From positions 1 through 8,655 of the forward strand of contig CADBTO010000361.1 in the NCBI GenBank assembly GCA_902797565.1: a DNA stretch of 8,655 bases, written 5' to 3'. Under the pieces are notes generated by a model, which did no database searches, was not told where the DNA came from, and saw only the letters and a program-made list of their open reading frames with translations. Both the position numbers and the translations under genes were made by a program. Every line of letters starts with the position of its first letter. The stretch's first letter is position 1. The DNA is from an uncultured Lachnospiraceae bacterium (GTDB lineage: Bacteria; Bacillota; Clostridia; Lachnospirales; Lachnospiraceae). Of the stretch, positions 1 through 5,525 are shown piece by piece.

Positions 1-2
1 AG

Positions 3-287
3 AATCACCGGATGAACTCCTTGTTTTCAATGTTCTATGCGTTATGCCTGGATCAGGACGAGGTGGGATTTGAGGCAGGGGTGAAAAATTACGGACTGCG
101 GCAGAGCCAGGTGGATTCTTTGAAAAAAATCTATGCGGCGGCTATTGCCGGGAAGAGCAGCCAGGAGTTTGGAGAGCGGCTGGAACACCTGCCGATGGAA
201 GCGGGGGAAGGCGATGCGCAGGAGGAAAGCATCCAGGGGATTGTTTCCGGCTGGAAGGCAGACTATTTTGCGTTGTGCAGAATTTAG
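3..287 (+). CDS. C-terminal end of an unrecognised protein (5' end outside window)
   Basis: The frame is open from the window edge (codons Asn-His-Arg before the first Met at 12) to a TAG at 285-287. No ribosome binding site fits in the 11 bases before ATG 12, so the gene probably begins upstream and this is its last 95 or so codons. The visible part starts with a hydrophobic stretch (LFSMFYALCLDQDEVGFE), then an amphipathic helix-like stretch, and ends in an acidic segment (EAGEGDAQEES) before WKADYFALCRI. I see no signal peptide, transmembrane segment or known motif and do not recognise the family. It lies 38 bases before the next gene on the same strand, so the two may be cotranscribed. 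The reading frame is fairly sure; the function is unknown. Confidence 0.55.
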   Translation, partial: NHRMNSLFSMFYALCLDQDEVGFEAGVKNYGLRQSQVDSLKKIYAAAIAGKSSQEFGERLEHLPMEAGEGDAQEESIQGIVSGWKADYFALCRI

Positions 288-311
288 ATATGCGATACGG
301 CACTTGATGCC

Positions 312-316
312 AGGAG
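312..316 (+). promoter_or_regulatory. Ribosome binding site selecting a TTG start at 326
   Basis: AGGAG lies 9 bases before TTG 326. The next in-frame ATG is dozens of codons downstream, inside the helical region, so TTG is the best start. Confidence 0.6.
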
Positions 317-325
317 AATGAAATT

Positions 326-1516
326 TTGTTTGGATTTGGAAAAAGCAAGGAGAAGAGCCGGGATATTGACGCTTCATTTGACCGGCTTCGAGAGCGGGTA
401 CGGCAGATTGATGACTGGGAGAATCCGAAGAAGCTGGAACGCTATATCCTGGATTCCTGTGAACAGATCATCGGCAGTACCAGGGAGATCGAGGCAGCGA
501 AGGCAGAGTACCGGATGCTGACCAATTCCCTGGAGGACATCCAGCGGCTGGCCCGGATGCCGGAGAAACGCGCGAAGGAGATCGGGATCGCGGCAGAGAC
601 CATTGCGACGATCCAGACCTCGCGGCGGCAGTTTGAGCAGGCGCCGAGGGAGGTGACGGACAAGCAGATCCGCGTCCTGTCGGAGTGTGAGAATGATATG
701 CCGCAGATCATTGCCAGGATGGAGGAGAATGAGCGGCAGCAGGATGAGGCAAAGAAAAAGGTCCGCCAGTTTGAGGCCAGGAAGGGCGAGATAGAGGTGG
801 AACGGGATTCCTATGGCAGCGGAAAGAGGCGGCTGAGGATGGTTTCGATTCTGTTGATGCTGCTTTTAGCTTCTGTGATGGTATTTCTGTTTGTGCTGGG
901 CAGGCTGGTTTACACGATTGACCTGCGCCCGTTTTATACGATTCTGTTCCTGATCTGCGCGATTGCGGGGATGGGTGTCCTGTTGTACCAGATGAATATG
1001 AAGAACCGGCGGGGTGTATTAGTGCGGGAACTCAATAAGACGATTGCTGCACTTAATATTGCGCGGATGCAGTATGCCAATGTGACCCGTGCAGTCAAGT
1101 ACCAGCAGGAGAAGTTCGAGGTACAGAGTGCGGCGCAGCTGACCTTTGTATACGAAAAGTACCAGAATTATATTCGTCGGATGAAGGCATATGATAAAGA
1201 CAGTGATGACCTGGAGTATTGGAACAGGAAGCTGCTGGAGCTTTTGTCTTCATTGGAACTTTCAGATGCGAAAATCTGGCTGGAGCGCTATAATGCCCTT
1301 TCGGATTCCGAGATTATGGAGAATGTCCAGAAGGATATGGTGGATCGACGGAAAAAGGTTCGGGAAATGATCCAGGAGAATACCAAAGGGGTCAAGAGCG
1401 AGCGGGATGAGATCGACCGCCTGATGAAGGAGCATGATTATTATGTGCCGGAAATTCTGGAAATTATCAGTTCTGTGGACCGGCTTTGCGGGCTGGACCA
1501 GGCAGCAGCTGCCTGA
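326..1516 (+). CDS. Coiled-coil-like protein with a central two-helix membrane segment, unknown function
   Basis: A 396-residue protein started by TTG. Residues 1-10 are short and Gly/Lys-rich (MFGFGKSKEK). Residues 15-165 are highly charged and helical, rich in Glu, Arg, Lys and Gln, and look like coiled coil. Two hydrophobic stretches follow, about 172-194 (MVSILLMLLLASVMVFLFVL) and 203-222 (FYTILFLICAIAGMGVLLYQ), separated by a short polar loop near 195-202. Residues 225-385 are again charged and helical, ending in a small hydrophobic/Ala-rich tail. The layout suggests a membrane hairpin with both long helical arms on the same, probably cytoplasmic, side, since basic residues flank both ends (KRRLR before, KNRR after). 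There is no signal peptide, catalytic motif or nucleotide-binding motif. I do not recognise the family. A scaffold or envelope-associated role is only a guess. It sits about 100 bases before gltX on the same strand. Confidence 0.85.
   Translation: MFGFGKSKEKSRDIDASFDRLRERVRQIDDWENPKKLERYILDSCEQIIGSTREIEAAKAEYRMLTNSLEDIQRLARMPEKRAKEIGIAAETIATIQTSRRQFEQAPREVTDKQIRVLSECENDMPQIIARMEENERQQDEAKKKVRQFEARKGEIEVERDSYGSGKRRLRMVSILLMLLLASVMVFLFVLGRLVYTIDLRPFYTILFLICAIAGMGVLLYQMNMKNRRGVLVRELNKTIAALNIARMQYANVTRAVKYQQEKFEVQSAAQLTFVYEKYQNYIRRMKAYDKDSDDLEYWNRKLLELLSSLELSDAKIWLERYNALSDSEIMENVQKDMVDRRKKVREMIQENTKGVKSERDEIDRLMKEHDYYVPEILEIISSVDRLCGLDQAAAA
1499..1515 (+). other. Short perfect hairpin over the end of the membrane coiled-coil gene
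   Basis: CAGGCAG (1499-1505) and CTGCCTG (1509-1515) form a perfect 7-bp stem with a 3-base loop, overlapping the TGA stop at 1514-1516. No T-tract follows, so it is not a convincing intrinsic terminator. It may only reflect Gln-Ala-Ala codons. Confidence 0.3.
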
Positions 1517-1522
1517 GGGGCG

Positions 1523-1566
1523 TGCGGCTGCAGGCCAGGCAGGCATATGCGGCACAGGCCGGGCAG
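1523..1566 (+). repeat. Imperfect 20-base direct repeat in the gap before gltX
   Basis: TGCGGCTGCAGGCCAGGCAG (1523-1542) recurs at 1548-1566 as TGCGGCACAGGCCGGGCAG, one base shorter and with two further substitutions, at a period of 25 bases. It is non-coding on current evidence. It could be a small duplication or a protein-binding pair. Confidence 0.5.
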
Positions 1567-1613
1567 AAAAATTAAAGAAGAAATAAAAGAAGAAAGATAA
1601 AGAAGAAGGAGAA
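1567..1613 (+). other. Purine-rich tract with three AAAGAAGAA units leading into gltX
   Basis: This stretch is almost entirely A and G with a few T and no C. It holds three similar units (TAAAGAAGAAA near 1573, AAAAGAAGAAAG near 1585, ATAAAGAAGAAGG near 1597) about 12 bases apart. The last runs into the gltX ribosome binding site AAGGAG (1606-1611). Such unstructured A/G leaders can favour ribosome loading; that role is inferred. No promoter or T-box leader is evident in the gap from 1517 to 1619. Confidence 0.4.
1606..1611 (+). promoter_or_regulatory. gltX ribosome binding site, favouring ATG 1620
   Basis: AAGGAG is 8 bases before ATG 1620 but only 2 bases before the in-frame GTG at 1614. 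ATG 1620 is therefore the better start. Confidence 0.75.
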
Positions 1614-1619
1614 GTGGAG

Positions 1620-3071
1620 ATGAAAATCAGGACTAGGTTTGCGCCTTCGCCGACGGGCAGAATGCATGTGGGGAATTTACGGACAGCGCTTTATGCTTAT
1701 CTGATCGCAAAGCATGAGGGCGGGGATTTTGTGCTTCGGATTGAGGACACAGACCAGGGGCGTCTGGTGGACGGTGCGGTGGATATTATTTACAGGACGC
1801 TCAAAGGGACGGGCCTGTCCTGGGATGAAGGGCCGGATCTGGGAGGGGATGTGGGTCCCTATGTCCAGAGCCAGCGTCAGGAGCAGGGGATTTACCTGAA
1901 GTATGCGAAGGAGCTGATTGAAAAAGGCCAGGCATACTATTGTTTCTGCACGGAAGAGCGGCTTGCCGGACTGCACCAGGAGATTGCCGGAAAGGATATT
2001 GCCATCTATGACAAGCACTGCCTTTCCCTGACGCCGGAAGAAGTGCAGGAGAAGCTGGACGCGGGCCTGCCGTATTGCATTCGCCAGAACAATCCCAGGG
2101 AAGGGGAGACGTCTTTTGATGACGAGATTTATGGGCATATCAGTGTCCGGAATGAAGAACTGGATGATATGATCCTGATCAAGTCGGATGGGTTCCCGAC
2201 TTATAATTTCGCGAATGTGGTGGATGACCATCTGATGGGGATCACGCACGTGGTACGGGGCAATGAGTATCTGTCCTCGTCGCCGAAATACAACCGGCTG
2301 TATGAGGCGTTTGGCTGGGAAGTGCCGAAGTATATCCACTGTCCGCTGATTACGAATGAGGAGCACCAGAAGCTTTCCAAGCGCAGCGGGCATTCTTCCT
2401 ATGAGGATCTGCTCGAACAGGGGTTTGTCACGGAAGCCGTGGTGAATTTTGTGGCGCTTTTGGGCTGGAGTCCGGAGGATAATGAGGAGATCAAGAGCCT
2501 GGAGGAGTTGGTGGCAACCTTTGATTACCATCGGATCAACAAGGCGCCAGCTGTTTTTGATATGACGAAGCTTCGCTGGATGAATGGCGAATACATCAAA
2601 AAAATGGAATTTTCGGATTTCCAGGAATATGCGATGCCGATTCTGGAACGTGAGGTGCCGGATTTTTGCAACAGGGAGAAGATTGCGGGGATGATCCAAA
2701 GCAGGATCGAGACATTCCAGGATATTCCGGAAATGGTAGACTTCTTTGCTGCGGTAGGAGACTATGACACAGAGCTGTACCGGCACAAGAAGATGAAGAC
2801 AACGCCGGAGAATTCACTTACGCTGCTCCAGGAGGTGCTGCCTGTATTAGAGCAGCAGGAAGATTACAGTAACGATGCGCTGTTTGCCCGTCTCAAGGAA
2901 TTTGCGGCGGAGAAGGAATACAAGATCGGTTTTGTCATGTGGCCGATCCGGACGGCACTTTCCGGCCGGCAGACAACGCCGGGCGGTGCAACGGAGCTTT
3001 TGGAGGCGATCGGGAAGCAGGCGTCTCTGGAGCGGATCCAGGCAGCAGTCCAGAAGCTGGAGCAGGCCTGA
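1620..3071 (+). CDS. gltX: Glutamyl-tRNA synthetase
   Basis: Class I aminoacyl-tRNA synthetase that charges tRNA-Glu with glutamate in the cytoplasm, using ATP; 483 residues, the usual bacterial length. The Rossmann catalytic domain opens with [16 protein letters not shown], where HVGN (16-19) is the HIGH motif. KLSKR (251-255) is the KMSKS motif. The substrate-site region [16 protein letters not shown] lies near 209-224. In the connecting insertion, CFC (Cys108, Cys110) and a later HC (133-134) resemble the zinc site of some GluRS enzymes, but the last ligand is unclear. The helical anticodon-binding domain covers about 310-483 and includes the family signature [11 protein letters not shown] (446-456). 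Whether the enzyme discriminates tRNA-Glu from tRNA-Gln cannot be judged here. ATG 1620 is chosen over GTG 1614 on ribosome-site spacing. The helicase gene follows after 40 bases, suggesting cotranscription. Confidence 0.97.
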   Translation: MKIRTRFAPSPTGRMHVGNLRTALYAYLIAKHEGGDFVLRIEDTDQGRLVDGAVDIIYRTLKGTGLSWDEGPDLGGDVGPYVQSQRQEQGIYLKYAKELIEKGQAYYCFCTEERLAGLHQEIAGKDIAIYDKHCLSLTPEEVQEKLDAGLPYCIRQNNPREGETSFDDEIYGHISVRNEELDDMILIKSDGFPTYNFANVVDDHLMGITHVVRGNEYLSSSPKYNRLYEAFGWEVPKYIHCPLITNEEHQKLSKRSGHSSYEDLLEQGFVTEAVVNFVALLGWSPEDNEEIKSLEELVATFDYHRINKAPAVFDMTKLRWMNGEYIKKMEFSDFQEYAMPILEREVPDFCNREKIAGMIQSRIETFQDIPEMVDFFAAVGDYDTELYRHKKMKTTPENSLTLLQEVLPVLEQQEDYSNDALFARLKEFAAEKEYKIGFVMWPIRTALSGRQTTPGGATELLEAIGKQASLERIQAAVQKLEQA

Positions 3072-3101
3072 ACGTTTATTTTGGGGAATGGGCATATTGG
3101 G

Positions 3102-3105
3102 GGAG
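3102..3105 (+). promoter_or_regulatory. Ribosome binding site for the helicase, favouring ATG 3112
   Basis: GGAG, within a G/A-rich run at 3099-3110, lies 6 bases before ATG 3112. The upstream in-frame ATG 3088 has only GGGGA touching it, with no spacing. Confidence 0.5.
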
Positions 3106-3111
3106 AGAGGT

Positions 3112-5049
3112 ATGGGGAAAACAGGAGGTTTTGTACTGGATGAGGACCAGCAGAAGGCAGTCCGGCATTTTGAAGGGCCGGCGCTGGTCCTTGCCGGTCC
3201 AGGCTCCGGGAAGACAGCGGTTCTGACAGAGCGGATCCGCTGGCTGGTCCGGGACCGGGGTGTGCCCGGCAGCGGGATCCTGGTGATCACGTTTACCAGG
3301 GATGCGGCTGCGGCAATGAAGCAGCGGTTTATGGAAGGGATGGAGGGAGATGACGCAGGGGTCACCTTTGGCACGTTCCATGCAGCATATCTGTATTTTC
3401 TGAGGCATTCCGCCTATCGGGACAGGGTGGCGCATATCCTGCCGGAGAAAAGAAGGCATGCCATTCTGCATGCGGTTTCCAAAAAACTGATTCGGATAGA
3501 CGGGGATACGGCGGGGCCGGGGCAGGATATGATTCTGGATCGGCTTTCCAGGGCGTTAGGGCTTTTGCAAATTTCCGGTGCCGTGGATGCACAGGACACC
3601 CGGACGGAGATGGCAATGCGTGCCCTGCAGCAGGAAGCGGCGGCACTGTTTCCCGGATGCTCCGGGGAGGAGGGGGTCGCGAAGCTGAGGCAGCTTGAAA
3701 GCGCCTATGCCAGGGAGAAGCAGCGTGCCGGGATGGTGGATTTTGATGATATGGTTTCGCTTTGTTTCCGGCTTTTTCAGGAGGAGCCGCAGCAGCTGCG
3801 CATCTGGCAGCAGCGTTTTTCATTTTTTCTTGTAGATGAGGCGCAGGATATGAACCCGATGCAGTATGCGGTGCTGCGGCAGCTTGCCGGGCTGCGGAGA
3901 AACCTGTTCGTGGTTGGGGATGAAGACCAGTCGATCTATGGATTCCGGGGTGCGTCTCCCAAGCTCCTGCTGGATTTTCCAAAGGATTTTCCGGATGCAG
4001 AGGTGATCGTGCTTCGGAGGAATTACAGGTGCCAGCGCAGTATCACAGCACTTTCCTGCAATTTGATCAAAAAAAATAAACTGCGTTTTGAGAAGGAAAT
4101 CTTTCCGGCCGCAAATGGGGCGGGGCAGATCCGGTATATGGAAAACAAAACCCAGGCGCAGGAAGCAGGGCGCATTGCGGAAGTGGCAGCGCAGCTTTTG
4201 GCGCTGGGGCTCCAGACTTGTGATATTGCCATATTATACCGGAACAGGTTCCAGGCGGATGCGATTCTGCAGGGGCTGCAGGCAGCGCACATTCCGGCAA
4301 AAGTTCCTGCCGGCCGGAAGCAGGAGGCGCGGGAACCGGGGATGTTTGGCCATTTTGTCTGCCGGGATCTGGAAGCCTATCTGCGTTTGGCGGCAGGGGA
4401 ACGCTCTCTGGCGCTGGTACTGCAGGTGATGAACCACCCGGACAGGGCACTGGGTCGGGATGGACTTTATTCGGATCCGGTGGATTTTGGAAGATGGGAG
4501 GCGTCCCTGTATTTTGCAGAGGAAAAGCAAAGCGTGTATGCGTTTTCCAGTATGCTGGAGCGGATCGGCAGAATGTCGCCTGCTGCCGCAGTGCGGTTTC
4601 TGCGCAGCGCGGCAGGTTATGACGCATACCTGTTTGAGGTGTCTCTCCGTGATGGGGTGCCAATACAGGAACTTTTGGAGGTAGCTGGATCTTTTGAAAG
4701 ACAGCTGGAAGGATTCAAACGAATATCCGAATTTCTGGAATTTTACGAAAAAGAGAAACAGCGCTGCCGCAGGGAGAAGCCGGATGAGGGCGTGTCGCTT
4801 CATACCTTCCATAGCTGCAAGGGGCTTGAGTTCCAGGCGGTGATCATAGCCGGAGCATGCGAAGGATTCACGCCATCCCGCAGGATCCAGTCCCGGGAAG
4901 AGCTGGAGGAGGAACGGCGGATGTTTTATGTAGCGATGACCAGAGCGAAGGCGCTGCTGGTCTTTTCGGTTTTTTCCAGATGGTCGAACCAGATCCTCTA
5001 TCCTTCCCGCTTTATCCGGGAGGCAGTCGGGGGAGCGCAGGGTGCCTGA
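3112..5049 (+). CDS. UvrD/PcrA/Rep-family ATP-dependent DNA helicase (SF1A), compact form
   Basis: Predicted 3'-5' single-strand DNA translocase/helicase of superfamily 1A, 645 residues. All core motifs are visible: Q motif LDEDQQKAV (9-17), Walker A AGPGSGKT (28-35), Ia VITFTRDAAAAM (58-69), Ib-like FGTFH (86-90), Walker B VDEAQD (241-246), III GDEDQSIYGFRGA (269-281), IV LRRNYR (301-306), V TFHSCKGLEF (565-574) and VI EERRMFYVAMTRAK with its arginine finger (600-613). It is therefore probably an active ATPase. It ends soon after motif VI (residue 645) and lacks the C-terminal extension that carries the RNA-polymerase-binding Tudor-like fold in PcrA/UvrD. It is also shorter than those roughly 720-750-residue enzymes. 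It is thus better called UvrD-like than PcrA; a separate PcrA probably exists elsewhere. Likely roles are repair, replication restart or recombination. It lies 40 bases after gltX and 60 bases before the DUF1292 gene. An alternative start is ATG 3088 (8 residues longer). Confidence 0.93.
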   Translation: MGKTGGFVLDEDQQKAVRHFEGPALVLAGPGSGKTAVLTERIRWLVRDRGVPGSGILVITFTRDAAAAMKQRFMEGMEGDDAGVTFGTFHAAYLYFLRHSAYRDRVAHILPEKRRHAILHAVSKKLIRIDGDTAGPGQDMILDRLSRALGLLQISGAVDAQDTRTEMAMRALQQEAAALFPGCSGEEGVAKLRQLESAYAREKQRAGMVDFDDMVSLCFRLFQEEPQQLRIWQQRFSFFLVDEAQDMNPMQYAVLRQLAGLRRNLFVVGDEDQSIYGFRGASPKLLLDFPKDFPDAEVIVLRRNYRCQRSITALSCNLIKKNKLRFEKEIFPAANGAGQIRYMENKTQAQEAGRIAEVAAQLLALGLQTCDIAILYRNRFQADAILQGLQAAHIPAKVPAGRKQEAREPGMFGHFVCRDLEAYLRLAAGERSLALVLQVMNHPDRALGRDGLYSDPVDFGRWEASLYFAEEKQSVYAFSSMLERIGRMSPAAAVRFLRSAAGYDAYLFEVSLRDGVPIQELLEVAGSFERQLEGFKRISEFLEFYEKEKQRCRREKPDEGVSLHTFHSCKGLEFQAVIIAGACEGFTPSRRIQSREELEEERRMFYVAMTRAKALLVFSVFSRWSNQILYPSRFIREAVGGAQGA

Positions 5050-5065
5050 TCCGTGTCATACGGGG

Positions 5066-5091
5066 ATTTGCAGGCAGCGGCGGATGCAAAT
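5066..5091 (+). other. Stem-loop just upstream of the DUF1292 gene
   Basis: ATTTGCA (5066-5072) pairs perfectly with TGCAAAT (5085-5091) around a 12-base G/C-rich loop. It ends 6 bases before the A/G-rich ribosome site of the next gene, so it could affect that gene's translation or mark an RNA-processing site. No T-tract follows, so it is not a terminator. Confidence 0.35.
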
Positions 5092-5109
5092 GATACAAGG
5101 GGGAAGAGG

Positions 5110-5385
5110 ATGAAAAAAAACACGGAAGACGTGGATGTTATGGTGACATTGGAGCTTGCCGACGGGAGCATGCAGGACTGCGAGATCCTTGCGGTGTATG
5201 ACGTAGAGGAAACGGGTTATACCTATATTGCATTATTGCCTGTGGATGCGAACGGGACGGCTTTTGACGAAGACGAAGTCTATTTGTACCGGTATTTTGA
5301 AGAAGGGAGTTCGTATCGGATCGAAAATATCGAAACGGACGAAGAAGAGCAGGCTGCTGCCGCAGGATATGCCAGTTTGCAGTGA
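5110..5385 (+). CDS. DUF1292 family small acidic protein
   Basis: A 91-residue acidic protein matching the DUF1292 (YrzB-like) family of Firmicutes; its biochemical role is not known. The family core is visible: VMVTLELADGS (10-20), then CEILAVYDVEETGYTYIALLP (about 24-44) and DEDEVYLYRYFEE (about 53-65). The fold looks all-beta and ends in an Asp/Glu-rich segment (NIETDEEEQ) and a short Ala-rich tail. Length is normal for the family. The start at ATG 5110 follows AAGGGGGAAGAGG (5097-5109). A longer version from GTG 5053 would add 19 residues with no family match and no ribosome site. In other Firmicutes this family is often near alaS/ruvX-type genes (family knowledge); here it follows a helicase and precedes a promoter. 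There is no signal peptide or membrane segment. Confidence 0.88.
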   Translation: MKKNTEDVDVMVTLELADGSMQDCEILAVYDVEETGYTYIALLPVDANGTAFDEDEVYLYRYFEEGSSYRIENIETDEEEQAAAAGYASLQ

Positions 5386-5404
5386 AAAAGATGATTTTTT
5401 ACTG
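5380..5404 (+). terminator. AT-rich hairpin across the DUF1292 stop codon (weak terminator candidate)
   Basis: CAGTGAAAAA (5380-5389) pairs with TTTTTTACTG (5395-5404) to make a 10-bp stem with one G-T pair and a 5-base GATGA loop. It includes the stop codon TGA at 5383-5385. No clean T-tract follows the stem, and the stem is mostly A-T, so termination is probably weak. It may instead stabilise the 3' end of the first transcript. It abuts the promoter candidate at 5403-5431. Confidence 0.35.
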
Positions 5405-5431
5405 GAAATTGTGATCTGGATATGTTAAAAT
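5403..5431 (+). promoter_or_regulatory. Extended -10 sigma-A-type promoter for the GH13-like/DUF5662/trpS genes
   Basis: TGGAAA (5403-5408, 4 of 6 matches to TTGACA) is followed after 17 bases by TAAAAT (5426-5431, 5 of 6 matches to TATAAT). TG at 5423-5424 gives the extended -10 form TGnTAAAAT. The expected start is near 5438, leaving a leader of about 88 bases. It lies in the lowest-GC stretch of the window, between two coding units. Bases 5432-5511 hold no further feature I can support. Confidence 0.5.
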
Positions 5432-5511
5432 TATGAACAAATTTTTTCTGATGGCGGATGTGTGGATCGGGATATATTCGTGTAGCTATTCGGGGCTTTG
5501 AAGCGGTATGC

Positions 5512-5517
5512 GGGAGG
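5512..5517 (+). promoter_or_regulatory. Ribosome binding site favouring ATG 5526
   Basis: GGGAGG lies 8 bases before ATG 5526. The in-frame ATG 5508, six codons earlier, has only a poor site (GAAGCGG) and would place this strong site inside the gene. Confidence 0.7.
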
Positions 5518-5525
5518 ATTCCTGC

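Noticed and set aside
1517..1619. Possible T-box or other tRNA-sensing leader before gltX
   Set aside because: The gap is too short, and I see no T-box sequence, specifier stem or terminator/antiterminator pair.
1677..2786. Long open frame of about 369 codons on the minus strand
   Set aside because: It lies wholly antisense to gltX, whose identity is certain. Its translation has no recognisable motif and it is explained by codon bias of the + strand gene.
2875..3111. In-frame upstream extension of the helicase overlapping the end of gltX
   Set aside because: The added residues are Arg/Ser-rich out-of-frame gltX sequence with no family match. ATG 3112 has a better ribosome site.
3362..3982. 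Minus-strand open frame antisense to the helicase
   Set aside because: It is antisense to conserved helicase motifs, with a Pro/Ala-rich translation and no family resemblance.
5409..5437. Alternative promoter TTGTGA, 17 bases, TATGAA
   Set aside because: Both boxes match only 4 of 6. The overlapping extended -10 arrangement at 5403-5431 scores better.
5433..5501. 22-codon open frame (MNKFFLMADVW...) that could be a leader peptide
   Set aside because: No ribosome site precedes it, and its ATG lies before the expected transcript start near 5438.
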